Source: a virus. Taken from it: DNA of 25,860 nt. The notes beneath the pieces were generated by a model. The model did no database searches. It was not told the DNA's origin and was given only the letters and a program-made list of their open reading frames with translations. Below are positions 5,869 to 14,685 of the stretch, one piece after another; positions within the stretch are counted from its first letter, which is position 1; each line of letters begins with the position of its first letter. Both the position numbers and the translations under genes were made by a program. The stretch covers positions 1 to 25,860 of the IMG/VR virus record IMGVR_UViG_3300011116_000030; one strand, written 5' to 3'.

Positions 5869-8360
5869 TATTGACCACTTAGAAAATTGAATTGAGCGTT
5901 GCCGGTGTCTTGTGGGGCCAACTTATTGCGGATTGCAGCACGGGTCTTTGGCCCTTGCCCACCCAACGATGTCGGGCGTGGCGCGCGCAATTGGTCTTCC
6001 AACGTGTTTAGCACGTCCAGCATTTGCTCTCGCTTCATTTCAGCCATACGGCGCGCTTGGTCAGTCGTAGCGCGGGCGGCTATCTCGTCAAACGCTTGCG
6101 CTTGCTGACGGGCTTTGGTAATAGCACCATCGGCCCATTCACGATCCATCATCTTGTTGGCAATGGCTTTGTCAGATAAGCCTTTTAACTCTGGCGCAGC
6201 CGCAGCCAAGTCAACTTTAGTTTTTTCCCATGCAACTTTTTCAGCCGCCGACAAATTAAAGTTTTGCCCAGCGGCCACTTTTTGCGATGCCGTATTAAGG
6301 TTGCGGCCCGTGTCAGACATAAAGACCTCGGGTGTAGCGCCTTTGACGCCAGCGCCGCCTACTTTGTATGTACCTGTAATTGGGTCAAACTCCAGCACGC
6401 TGCCGCCGCCTGTGGGCCTGCGTGCAGCCACTTCAGCCGCCGCTTGCTGGGCTTCGGCCTGTTGGCCCAACGTGCGCGACATTTGAGCAGCGCGGGCGCG
6501 CTCTGCGGCAACCCCAGCCAATGTGCTTTCAGCGCTGGGCGCGGGTAGTTGATTGGGCGCGTATGGTGTGCTGACGTTGACTTGCGCTTCGGGGCGGCCA
6601 AACACAAAATTGGGTGTTTCACCCGGCATTACGACAGATTGACCGTAGTTGTACGGCACCATTTGATTAGGGCCGTAATTTATTTCGGCGGGTGTCAATT
6701 GATTGACCGGCGGGCGGTAATCTGGCGGCATCGCTTTGGCGGCTTGAAAAGAAGGCCGCGTCATCCCCCGCGCCATTACTCCGCTGGCGACATTCCCCGC
6801 CGCTGCCCCTCCTGCGCCGCCGATAATTGATCCAGCTAAACCAAATGGCGCACCTAAAATTGCACCTACTGTTCCCGCTGCTCCAGAGCGCGGTAATGTT
6901 TCACGCCAAGTAGGCGCGTTTAATACGCCGCCTTTAGAAACTTCTGGATAGTTAGCTGCTACATTGCCAATCTTAGCTAAAGTACCAGTTAACGGTTTGC
7001 CTTCAGCGGCCATTTTTGCAATAACTTGCGGGTCAATTTGACCAGTTGCAAAATTAGTGGCACGTTCGTAATCATACGTTTTTGCCATTGCCGCGCGCGC
7101 TTCACGAAATGCACCTAGCATTTTGGGATTACCGCCGATGTTTGACTCAATCATTCCTTCCAACGCATTTGCAATTCCCATATTAATGTCAGCTTGGGCA
7201 ATTGCTTCAGGCGATGGAGGGTTAATACCTTTGGATTGCTGGTTGTAAATAGCTTGAGCATCTCGGCGGCGTTGGCGAATGCTGTCCACCAACGTTTGAC
7301 CATTTACGCCTTGGGCTACTTGCTCTTTAACCGTATCAACCAAACCATTTATTTTGGCCGCTTGACCTGTGTCCCCGATCAACGGCGTTACTTTCATTTG
7401 CTCCAGCGCGTCCATAGTGCTTGCGTCTGCCGCAAGCGACTCTAGTTTACGAATGTCTTCGTACGGTTTGCTAACTTCAGGTCTAGCGCGAGATTGTTCA
7501 AATGCTTTAGAGTCTAATTTAGCGGTAGTTGGGACGCCCAAATCAGCTTTGGCGGCGTTAGTAAATTGGGGTAGGTTGTATTGCGCAAGTTTGGTTTCTA
7601 AATTTGCGCCGCCTACAACGGCAGCGCGTATTTTATTGGCTGCAGTTGGGTTGGTAGTAGCGGGGTTAAGAGCCACGCCCAAATCCAAAGCATCTTTAGC
7701 CGCGTCAATGCGCGGCGCGTTCTGATAACTTTTTGCAACGTTTGCTTCTTGCACTCGAGCAGCGCGCGCGGCAAAAGGTTGGTTAACTGCGCTGGCGGCT
7801 AAAGAGCCTTCAGTGCGCGCAACGTCCATTGCGGCGCGAGTTGCCGCAGGCGCGGCTCTACCCAACGCATTTAACGTAGGTAACGGCACGGCCATTAAAT
7901 TTTCAGTTATGGGGGCTATTGCACCCATTACGTTTTGCGCAGTTTCGCTACGTGGTTGATACGCTTGCGCTTGTACCCTACGCGCTGCTTCTTGGCCTGC
8001 TTGGATGCCTTCTTGCGTGCCGTACTTGCCGCTGGTTAACGTGCCGTAGATTCCGGCCAATGGCGCGGCTACACCGGCCATAATGCCGGTCGCTAAAGTC
8101 GAGGGCAACTCTACTAGCCCGTGCAACCTATCCATTAGCCCAGGCGGCTGCGGGGCGGGTGTGGCACTAATAGTTACGGGGATACCAAATTGATCTACGC
8201 TTTGCCTTGCGCTAGGCATTCCTTCACCCGTCATCCATTGATTGTTGACAAGAAATGCTTTAACGCCTTGCGGATTTGTAGCCGATTGAGTAAACGGTTT
8301 CCATTCGCTGCCTATTAAGACAACTTTTTCACCGGTATTGGGGTTGGTTGCAGTTTGCAT
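5868..8360 (-). CDS. large internal virion / DNA ejection protein (gp16 position)
   Basis: 830 aa, third of three genes matching P22 gp7, gp20 and gp16 in order; P22 gp16 is about 609 aa. The N-terminus has two copies of an A-T-N-P...W module (residues 4-20 and 27-42). There is a hydrophobic glycine-rich segment at 84-111 and a second at about 492-530 with glycines every three to four residues (GAILGAPFGLAGSIIGGAGG), suitable for membrane insertion. The middle is helical and Ala-rich, the Pro-rich part at about 545-610 looks disordered, and the C-terminus is coiled coil. No transglycosylase or protease motif is seen. Its likely role is delivery into the host envelope to help DNA cross the periplasm (inference from position and composition). 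Base composition is AT-richer than the capsid genes. Confidence 0.7.
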   Translation of the reverse strand: MQTATNPNTGEKVVLIGSEWKPFTQSATNPQGVKAFLVNNQWMTGEGMPSARQSVDQFGIPVTISATPAPQPPGLMDRLHGLVELPSTLATGIMAGVAAPLAGIYGTLTSGKYGTQEGIQAGQEAARRVQAQAYQPRSETAQNVMGAIAPITENLMAVPLPTLNALGRAAPAATRAAMDVARTEGSLAASAVNQPFAARAARVQEANVAKSYQNAPRIDAAKDALDLGVALNPATTNPTAANKIRAAVVGGANLETKLAQYNLPQFTNAAKADLGVPTTAKLDSKAFEQSRARPEVSKPYEDIRKLESLAADASTMDALEQMKVTPLIGDTGQAAKINGLVDTVKEQVAQGVNGQTLVDSIRQRRRDAQAIYNQQSKGINPPSPEAIAQADINMGIANALEGMIESNIGGNPKMLGAFREARAAMAKTYDYERATNFATGQIDPQVIAKMAAEGKPLTGTLAKIGNVAANYPEVSKGGVLNAPTWRETLPRSGAAGTVGAILGAPFGLAGSIIGGAGGAAAGNVASGVMARGMTRPSFQAAKAMPPDYRPPVNQLTPAEINYGPNQMVPYNYGQSVVMPGETPNFVFGRPEAQVNVSTPYAPNQLPAPSAESTLAGVAAERARAAQMSRTLGQQAEAQQAAAEVAARRPTGGGSVLEFDPITGTYKVGGAGVKGATPEVFMSDTGRNLNTASQKVAAGQNFNLSAAEKVAWEKTKVDLAAAAPELKGLSDKAIANKMMDREWADGAITKARQQAQAFDEIAARATTDQARRMAEMKREQMLDVLNTLEDQLRAPRPTSLGGQGPKTRAAIRNKLAPQDTGNAQFNFLSGQ

Positions 8361-8372
8361 ATCGCCCTCTTA

Positions 8373-9860
8373 TTAATCAGGCTTAAATCCAGGAGGCGGC
8401 GGGGGTGTGCCGCCGCCGCTAGGTTTAGCCGCAGCCGGAACGGTAGGTCTATTGCGTTTTGGAAGTGTGCCGTCGCCCTTAACATACGCATTTTCAATAT
8501 CGTCAATGATGCGCAACGCCGATTGATAAGATTGCCCTGGGTCAGAAATTGATTTCAACATCGTTTGCAATTCAACATTTGAGTTAAGTTGTTGCGCAGA
8601 CATACCCGTGGCATTTTTAATTGAGTTAACTAATCGGGTGCGAGCGCTATTGATAACGTCGCGCTCAACTTGCGCTTCAGTAGCAAATGCTTGACCTGTT
8701 AATTGCCCCACCCTAGACGCGGCTAATGCGGAAGTAACGTTAGATAAACTGCCCCGCCCCGTACTTGGAATGGCGCGCATTTTATCCAACGCATCAAATG
8801 AACTACGTAAGTTTTCCAAATCGTCAGCCAATTGAGTTTTACCCACCTCAACTTTATTGGTGCGCACCGCAGCACTTGGCTCTTTGCCGCCTACACCAAT
8901 GACGCCCGGTGAACCAACGCCGCCGCCTTGGTAGCGTCTTGCGTCAATTGCAATCATCTGATTTGGGTTTGTTGGATCAATAATATTTGTTATGGATGGC
9001 GCGGGCTCGGGGCGTGGCGCGGCAGGAGCGCGGCCAGCTTCTTTAAGTTTTCTTTCGTAGTCAAATATAGTCCCTTTAAAGCCTTGATCTATGGCGGCTT
9101 GATAATTCGCCATAAGATCAGTTACTTTGGGTTTTTCTGGCGCAGCCGGTGCCGTGTAAACGGGCACGCCATCTTTTAGCACAGTTGCTCCAGGCGCGGC
9201 GGTGTGATAGTTTGGCACTAAGTCTTGTGGTGCTGTAAAAAGAACGTTACCAGCGCCAGTTACCAAATTCCTACCAACAACGCGAGGCGTGCTTAGTTCT
9301 TTCAATTGCTCTTTAATTAAATCCATTCGTTCTTTAACGCCCGGCACGTCCGTAAACTGAGACAATTTCATGTATTCAGTTTGCAAGGTTTTTGCAGCGT
9401 CTGCTTGTGGCGTTGCCGCAAGCTGATTGACAGGCGCAGCGGCGGGCGGCGTCAGTTGGTTTACTACCGACGCCGGTGCTGACGTAGCTAAATCGCTTGG
9501 CGCACCATAAATGCCAGCTTTTTTTGCCTCGTCCAAGCGTTGCAAAGATTGCAACCCTGTTATACCATGTTGCGAAATTTGAGGATTTCTGTTTGTTGAC
9601 ATTATCCGAAACGCTTGCATAATGTCGGGAGGCCCGCCATTTTTTCCAATGGCGTCTGCCATTTTGGTAACGTAACTTTCATCTTGTTGAAGTTGGCGCT
9701 GCATTTGCTCCATTTGCAATTGCGAATGTTGTTGTTGCGTGCCCGCAGCGCGTTGCTGGGCTTGTGCAGCCAAAATGTTTTGTACTTGGCCTTCCCGTGC
9801 CAATGGATCAGCAAGCTGAAGCGGTCGAACCCCAAGAGCAATTTGTGTATCTAATGGCAT
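8373..9860 (-). CDS. internal virion / DNA ejection protein (gp20 position)
   Basis: 495 aa; P22 gp20 is about 471 aa. It begins MPLDTQIALGVRPLQLADPL, followed by a glutamine-rich coiled coil at about 25-60 (AQAQQRAAGTQQQHSQLQME). A Pro/Ala-rich linker follows that contains VNQLTP and VNQL motifs, then a helical C-terminal half (TNKVEVGKTQLADDLENLRS and the region to about 470), ending in a proline-rich tail with GGGTPPPPPGFKPD. Such proteins are packaged inside the head and ejected before the DNA. AAGGAA precedes the ATG. No enzymatic motif is visible. Confidence 0.65.
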   Translation of the reverse strand: MPLDTQIALGVRPLQLADPLAREGQVQNILAAQAQQRAAGTQQQHSQLQMEQMQRQLQQDESYVTKMADAIGKNGGPPDIMQAFRIMSTNRNPQISQHGITGLQSLQRLDEAKKAGIYGAPSDLATSAPASVVNQLTPPAAAPVNQLAATPQADAAKTLQTEYMKLSQFTDVPGVKERMDLIKEQLKELSTPRVVGRNLVTGAGNVLFTAPQDLVPNYHTAAPGATVLKDGVPVYTAPAAPEKPKVTDLMANYQAAIDQGFKGTIFDYERKLKEAGRAPAAPRPEPAPSITNIIDPTNPNQMIAIDARRYQGGGVGSPGVIGVGGKEPSAAVRTNKVEVGKTQLADDLENLRSSFDALDKMRAIPSTGRGSLSNVTSALAASRVGQLTGQAFATEAQVERDVINSARTRLVNSIKNATGMSAQQLNSNVELQTMLKSISDPGQSYQSALRIIDDIENAYVKGDGTLPKRNRPTVPAAAKPSGGGTPPPPPGFKPD

Positions 9861-9869
9861 GATTGTTCC

Positions 9870-10556
9870 TTAACCTTGATAGCCAGTAACTGCTTGCGAA
9901 GCGCCATAACCCGCTAAAGGAGGACGTAACATATTCATGTAGTTTTGTCCTTGGGTGTAATTTAAATAAGTTCCTAAACCGCCAGTAATTGCATTTGCGC
10001 CGCCTACGTATCCAGACGCGCGGGCGTTGGCCGCGCCTTGGTATGCTTCCCCAGCGTTTGCGCCGTACGACGAACCCGCGTTACCTAATTGTTGCGCTGT
10101 AGTTTGACCAACACCAGCCAAACTTTGAAGCGGATTTAACAAGCGTTCTCTTTCAACGCCGTATCGGTTAAAAGCGTTTTGGTATTCTTGTGAGCCCATG
10201 TCTTGACCGTAGCGAGTTGCGGCCTTCAAAGCCCCACCTGAAACTAACCCCCCACGAGCCGCCGCAGATCGTTCAAGCGCTTTCTGGCCTTCAGATAACC
10301 TAAACGCATAGCCTGGATCGGCTTGAAACTGATCCATGCCAAATGGCTTGTAATCAACCGCAGCGGTCAGTTTGTTAAGTGCGCCTTGTCCAGCTTCTAA
10401 CCAAGGTTGTTGCCGCTGCACATTTTCTTGGTACATTTTGTACTGCAATTCGGCAGCACGGTCAGCCGCGCCCGCTTGAGTGTCAGCGGCTTTGTTGGCG
10501 GCATTTGCGCCAAGCAACGAACTACCAATAATTGCGGCTGGGATCATCCAAGGCAT
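9870..10556 (-). CDS. DNA transfer / ejection protein (gp7 type)
   Basis: 228 aa; P22 gp7 is 229 aa. The N-terminus MPWMIPAAIIGSSLLGANAA is hydrophobic with glycine-zipper spacing, followed by a long helix (DRAAELQYKMYQENVQRQQP). The most characteristic part is ADPGYAFRLSEGQKALERSA and ARGGLVSGGALKA at about 80-110, shared by proteins annotated as phage DNA transfer proteins. The C-terminus is rich in Gly, Ala and Asn. In P22 the gp7 N-terminus is removed on maturation; whether that happens here is unknown. AAGGAG lies just before the ATG. It is likely part of the ejected trans-envelope channel. Confidence 0.78.
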   Translation of the reverse strand: MPWMIPAAIIGSSLLGANAANKAADTQAGAADRAAELQYKMYQENVQRQQPWLEAGQGALNKLTAAVDYKPFGMDQFQADPGYAFRLSEGQKALERSAAARGGLVSGGALKAATRYGQDMGSQEYQNAFNRYGVERERLLNPLQSLAGVGQTTAQQLGNAGSSYGANAGEAYQGAANARASGYVGGANAITGGLGTYLNYTQGQNYMNMLRPPLAGYGASQAVTGYQG

Positions 10557-10557
10557 A

Positions 10558-10902
10558 TCAAACTCCTTCGCTCAGACACTGAGCAATATTACGCGCCTGG
10601 TCAATATCCCCAGGCACAATTAACAATTCATCAATCGCGTCTTCATCAGTGCAATCAGTAGCGTGTATGCAATACCAAACAACGTCTGTAATTGATTTTA
10701 CGCCGTGATGCTGCCCTGCCGCTATAGTCAGACAAGCGGGAGCGTTAACAATGGATTTAACGCCGTTTACGATAAGTTCTACTGACCCACTAGCCAAAAT
10801 GGATAGATGGTCATGTTTGTGCGCGTGCTGCACCAAAATTTGACCCGCAGGAATAAACGCTTCTTTAGCGTACACACCTGAACTAAAGTGGTGATAGATC
10901 AT
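10558..10902 (-). CDS. cupin-domain protein (114 aa)
   Basis: A single small beta-barrel cupin. Candidate metal ligands are H26, H28, H30 and H32 in HAHKHDHL, followed by a gly/beta stretch (LASGSVELIVNGV), then QHHGVKSITD with H65/H66 and a final beta strand with H80. This matches cupin motifs 1 and 2 in order. Cupins bind small ligands or metals, or act as structural barrels. Its place between the tail fibre and gp7-like genes corresponds to gp14 in P22, so a virion assembly or tail role is possible. GGAG precedes the ATG by seven bases. It has no link to a metabolic pathway here. Confidence 0.75.
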   Translation of the reverse strand: MIYHHFSSGVYAKEAFIPAGQILVQHAHKHDHLSILASGSVELIVNGVKSIVNAPACLTIAAGQHHGVKSITDVVWYCIHATDCTDEDAIDELLIVPGDIDQARNIAQCLSEGV

Positions 10903-10906
10903 TTAA

Positions 10907-13243
10907 TTACTCCAGCAACAGGTTGTTGTTAGACGCAGCCTGCATAATAATCCAATTGGTGCCGTCTGACACCATTGTCGCCCAATTTCCCACCACACCT
11001 AGCAATATCGCCGTGCCAGCGGTCGTGCTGTCAATCGGCACGACATTGCTGGACGCCGACACGAGCGTCTGGGCTTGCATATTCTTAAACGTCAATTCGC
11101 GGCCCGTCCAACTTGAAGCGGCGGGAAGCGTAACTGTGCAAGTCGAGCCGGACTTGTTGTTGATGTACCAGATTTCGCCATTGGCGACTGTAAAGTCAGC
11201 AGTTTTGGTGACCGGCGCTGCAACCCCCATGTAATCGGTATTGGCCGTAGCCGCCGAGATGGCCGTGCCGTTGCCTTTGAGCAGGCCGGTGATGGTGGTT
11301 GTCAGGGTTAACGCTGGCGTGGTGGTGGCCGTCGCCACCGTACCGGCAAAGCCGTTGGCCGAGACAACCGACACGCTGGTGACCGTGCCGCTGGTTGCGG
11401 GGTTTGCCCAAGTCGGCGCGCCGCCCGTGGTGGCCGTCAGCACTTGGCCTGTTGTGCCCGCCGCCGTAGCAACCGGCGCTGCGCCAGCCCCGCCGCCGTA
11501 GACAACACCGTACTGCGTGAGCAGCGCCGAGGATGTCATTGCGGACGTTGACGAAAAATAAGGTATGCCGCCCGATGTGCCAGCACTCAAGCCCGTGCCG
11601 CCTCGGCTGACTGCAAGCTGGCCTGTCCAACCCAAAGTCATGGACGCTGCTTTTAACAGCGCTGTTGTAGGCGTGCCGCCCAAAGTCATAGTGACGTTGG
11701 TGTCGTCGGTTTTGGTCAACGCGGCAGGCGCAAGTTCGCCGACCGTGCCAGCGTTGTCATACAGAATATTGCCAGTTGTGCCGCCCGAGACTGTAGTCGT
11801 GTTAACTGTAAGGCCAGAATTGCCCTGAATGCCTGCAACCGAAATAGACCAGGCGGCGTAAGTACCCGAGCCGCCTGTCGAATCTACATCAACGGTCATG
11901 GATGTGGTGCTATACGCCGTGATAACACCTTCCATGAAATTGGCTGGCGTGGTGGTGTAGGCCACCCGAACTCGCGTGCCCACGGCAAAGGCCGTGCCGG
12001 TGACGCTTAAGTTGGTTGTAAATGTTTTGCTGCCCGTGCCAATCGTGGTTGACGTGGCCGAAGTCAATCCGTAATAGCCAATGCCGATCTGGGGCAGCGA
12101 GAACACATTGACAATCGCCGAGGGACTGGCTGGCCTGGTAGGGCTTGTAAGGGCCGCTTGATAGGCAAGGCTTACCGTAGTCGCGGAACATGACCAGTAA
12201 ACTTGAACGTAATCGCCCGCGCTAATATCCAAAGTCCAAGAGCAAACTGTCATTTGGACATTACCAGCCCCGCCTGTAAATTGTACGTCTTGGGTTGTAT
12301 TGGCGATATTAGCGCCATTCTTAGCCAGCCAAACACTAACGACAGGGTTGCTACCAGTAGAATTGGTAAACGCCAATTCGTTGATTATGTGGTATTGACC
12401 GGCGTTGGCAAACGTAACGCGGCTGCTGCTGACAACAGATACGCCGTTGGACAACACAGCCGACGAATCTAAGGCCACTGCATTGGCAACCGTGGCCCCG
12501 CCATTGGCTTGGTTGGTAGTGCTGATTAGCAGCCCATAGTAGCCCGCAGAGCCAACGCCGCTGGATATGCTTGACCATGTAGGGGCGCTGGTGCCGGTCG
12601 ATTGCAAATACTGGCCGACGGTGCCCGCTGAAGTAAAGCCGTACGCCGTGCCTGTGCCATAAGCAACTGCGCCCGCCGTGGGCGTGGCCGTGCCGTTTGT
12701 GCCGCCATAGCCAATTGCAAGCAACCCGCCCAGCGTTACCGCGCCTGTAGTGGCCGTGGCGGGGGTAAGGCCGGTGCTGCCGCCAGACCAGCTTAAAACG
12801 CCTGTATTTGACAGCGTGACATTGCCCGTGGTGCTGGACGCCGATATGCCGGTGCCTGCGATGATGGATAAGACGCCGGTATTGCCAATGGTGACATTAC
12901 CAGTAGCGCTAGATACCGAAATGCCCGTGCCAGCGATATTGGACAGCACGCCCGTATTGGCTACAACAATTGTGCCCGCGCCGTTGGTAACAGAAATACC
13001 CACGCCATAACCGAGCGTGTTAAGCGTGTAGCCCGTGCCGTTACCAATCAGCAGTTGGCCGTTGGTCGGGATTGTGCCTAGGCCCGTACCGCCTGAGTCA
13101 ACGGGAATAACACCCGTGCCCGCGCCAAGGATGTTGTACAGGCTGTAAAACCAACGATACCATTCACGCGAGACTGCGCCCGTGCGCTCGTCAACCAACG
13201 ACACTCGCGGGGGCGTGATCTGGGTTTCGTTGGCAAAAGTCAT
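10907..13243 (-). CDS. tail fibre / stalk protein with beta repeats
   Basis: 778 aa, very rich in Gly, Thr, Ser, Ala and Val. The N-terminus contains VDERTGAVSREWYRWFYSLY at 17-36, a conserved start of fibre-like proteins in this phage group and presumably the virion anchor. Residues 98-147 are two near-identical 25-residue repeats (GVLS-IAGTGIS...GNVT--NT), with degenerate copies on both sides. Later parts carry the GGTG fibre motif (VSRGGTGLSAGTSGG) and end in a beta-sandwich-like domain (TVTLPAASSWTGRELTF ... VSDGTNWIIMQ). It overlaps the gp10-like gene by ATGA, in the place of the P22 tail needle (gp26). It is probably a trimeric stalk that carries or forms a receptor-binding element. Confidence 0.75.
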   Translation of the reverse strand: MTFANETQITPPRVSLVDERTGAVSREWYRWFYSLYNILGAGTGVIPVDSGGTGLGTIPTNGQLLIGNGTGYTLNTLGYGVGISVTNGAGTIVVANTGVLSNIAGTGISVSSATGNVTIGNTGVLSIIAGTGISASSTTGNVTLSNTGVLSWSGGSTGLTPATATTGAVTLGGLLAIGYGGTNGTATPTAGAVAYGTGTAYGFTSAGTVGQYLQSTGTSAPTWSSISSGVGSAGYYGLLISTTNQANGGATVANAVALDSSAVLSNGVSVVSSSRVTFANAGQYHIINELAFTNSTGSNPVVSVWLAKNGANIANTTQDVQFTGGAGNVQMTVCSWTLDISAGDYVQVYWSCSATTVSLAYQAALTSPTRPASPSAIVNVFSLPQIGIGYYGLTSATSTTIGTGSKTFTTNLSVTGTAFAVGTRVRVAYTTTPANFMEGVITAYSTTSMTVDVDSTGGSGTYAAWSISVAGIQGNSGLTVNTTTVSGGTTGNILYDNAGTVGELAPAALTKTDDTNVTMTLGGTPTTALLKAASMTLGWTGQLAVSRGGTGLSAGTSGGIPYFSSTSAMTSSALLTQYGVVYGGGAGAAPVATAAGTTGQVLTATTGGAPTWANPATSGTVTSVSVVSANGFAGTVATATTTPALTLTTTITGLLKGNGTAISAATANTDYMGVAAPVTKTADFTVANGEIWYINNKSGSTCTVTLPAASSWTGRELTFKNMQAQTLVSASSNVVPIDSTTAGTAILLGVVGNWATMVSDGTNWIIMQAASNNNLLLE
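12803..12952 (-). repeat. two tandem 75-bp coding repeats in the fibre gene
   Basis: Two adjacent units encode GVLSNIAGTGISVSSATGNV... and GVLSIIAGTGISASSTTGNV..., matching at most positions in protein and DNA. Weaker copies flank them (about 12725-12802 and 12953-13010). They probably arose by slippage or unequal recombination and set stalk length. Confidence 0.7.
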
Positions 13244-14685
13244 GAATTGGTCGGGCTGAGTATCAATTCCGCGCCCATAATGGCTATCTTGTTGGGGTCG
13301 GTGCCTGACAGTTCATAAACCCTGTCGCGCAGCTTCAACGTCATACCCAGCCGACGCCAGAAGGTTCGATGGCCGTACGCACCAATTTTGCCAATCGGCG
13401 ACCAGTGTTCATTGCTCCATGTATGACCGCCGTCATCTGACCAGCGCAGCATCACTTGTGGGTCGCTACCTTGGCCGTCGTTAAGCCCCACACCTGTTTC
13501 GCAATCCAATTGCAGGCTGTGGTGCGCTGTACGCTTAAGATTGTTTTGGCCGGTCGGCAGCGCCCGCCATGAGCGCAGCCACTTTTGGATGCCGCCGTTG
13601 TCAGCGTACACATCCAAGTCAAACCGATAGATGTTGCCGCTTTCAAAGTCGCCCACAATGATGTTGCCGCCAAAATTGCACTGGCAATTGCTGCGGTGCC
13701 GCATAAAGTCGCCGTTGTCAAAACCGGCTCGTTCATGCCAGACTTGGGTGGACACATCGTAGACCCACGTAGCGTTGCCCGATGGGAACGTCAGCACATA
13801 AAAAGCATGGCCCTCTTGCTGGTAAGTGTAGGCAATCGCGTCCGCAATGTTGCCGTATTGGGCGATGGCGTACTCAATGGCATGGGTAGAAACCCTAACG
13901 CCGGTATAGCCGTTGGCGCGGTAAACAATGCCCTGCCCACGGGCGTCTGTGCCCAGCCAGAATAGGCCGTTGTCCAGCTTGGCAATTGAGAACGCAGCCA
14001 CACAGCCAATCTCATTAAACGCGCCTTGGATGCGCTGGAGTGGGAAATCAGTTCCACCAACGTCATACCAAACTTCTACCGAGTCGGTGCCAAAAACCCA
14101 TAACTCACGGTGGTCGGAAATAAGCCCCACCACACCGTCAGGTGAACCCTCGGCGCTGGCAAAGTCCAGCGGGTCAATTGAAGTGCCATCCAGCAATTGA
14201 GTTACCCAAATGATCTGGCTATTGGGCTGGTTAAAAACAAAGTACCCATCTAAATAAGTAACTGTCACCGCGCCAGCAAAATCAGGGTCGGTGATTTGGC
14301 CAAATGCGCCTGTTGATTCGTTGTAGATGAACCCGTCAGGATTGGTCGCAAAAAATATCTGCGTGCCGTTGTCCGCAATGGATACCGGGCCGGTAACAGT
14401 AGTAAGCGTGCCCAGCAACTGCGGCGTGGCAGTCAGGCCGGTCAGCTTGTAGACGCCAGAGCCGGATACCACGTAGAAGTCGCTGCCGTTGGTCTGGTGA
14501 GCCCACAGCGCTCGGATCGGGCCGGTACCTACGGTCTGTAGGAACTCAAGGCCAGGGGCGCGGTTTAGAAAGCCGGGCTCTTTGCCGCCTTCGGGGATGG
14601 CTTCGGGGAATAAGTTGACCATGCGGTTGTCCGCAGCGTTGATACTGCGGGCAACGTAGGCCGATCCAAGAATCGGCGTTTTCAT
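13240..14685 (-). CDS. gp10-like packaged DNA stabilisation protein
   Basis: 481 aa; P22 gp10 is 472 aa. It opens with MKTPILGSAYVARSINAADN, then MVNLFPEAIPEGGKEPGFL, a pattern typical of the Phage_stabilise family. Repeated beta-propeller-like strands follow (GSDFYVVSGSGVYKLTG, LFWLGTDARGQGIVYRANGY, NIIVGDFESGNIYRFD). In P22 this protein forms the second ring of the tail machine below gp4 and helps keep DNA inside. It overlaps gp4-like by one base (TAATG at 14683-14687) and the fibre gene by ATGA, so the tail genes are tightly coupled. Confidence 0.88.
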   Translation of the reverse strand: MKTPILGSAYVARSINAADNRMVNLFPEAIPEGGKEPGFLNRAPGLEFLQTVGTGPIRALWAHQTNGSDFYVVSGSGVYKLTGLTATPQLLGTLTTVTGPVSIADNGTQIFFATNPDGFIYNESTGAFGQITDPDFAGAVTVTYLDGYFVFNQPNSQIIWVTQLLDGTSIDPLDFASAEGSPDGVVGLISDHRELWVFGTDSVEVWYDVGGTDFPLQRIQGAFNEIGCVAAFSIAKLDNGLFWLGTDARGQGIVYRANGYTGVRVSTHAIEYAIAQYGNIADAIAYTYQQEGHAFYVLTFPSGNATWVYDVSTQVWHERAGFDNGDFMRHRSNCQCNFGGNIIVGDFESGNIYRFDLDVYADNGGIQKWLRSWRALPTGQNNLKRTAHHSLQLDCETGVGLNDGQGSDPQVMLRWSDDGGHTWSNEHWSPIGKIGAYGHRTFWRRLGMTLKLRDRVYELSGTDPNKIAIMGAELILSPTNS

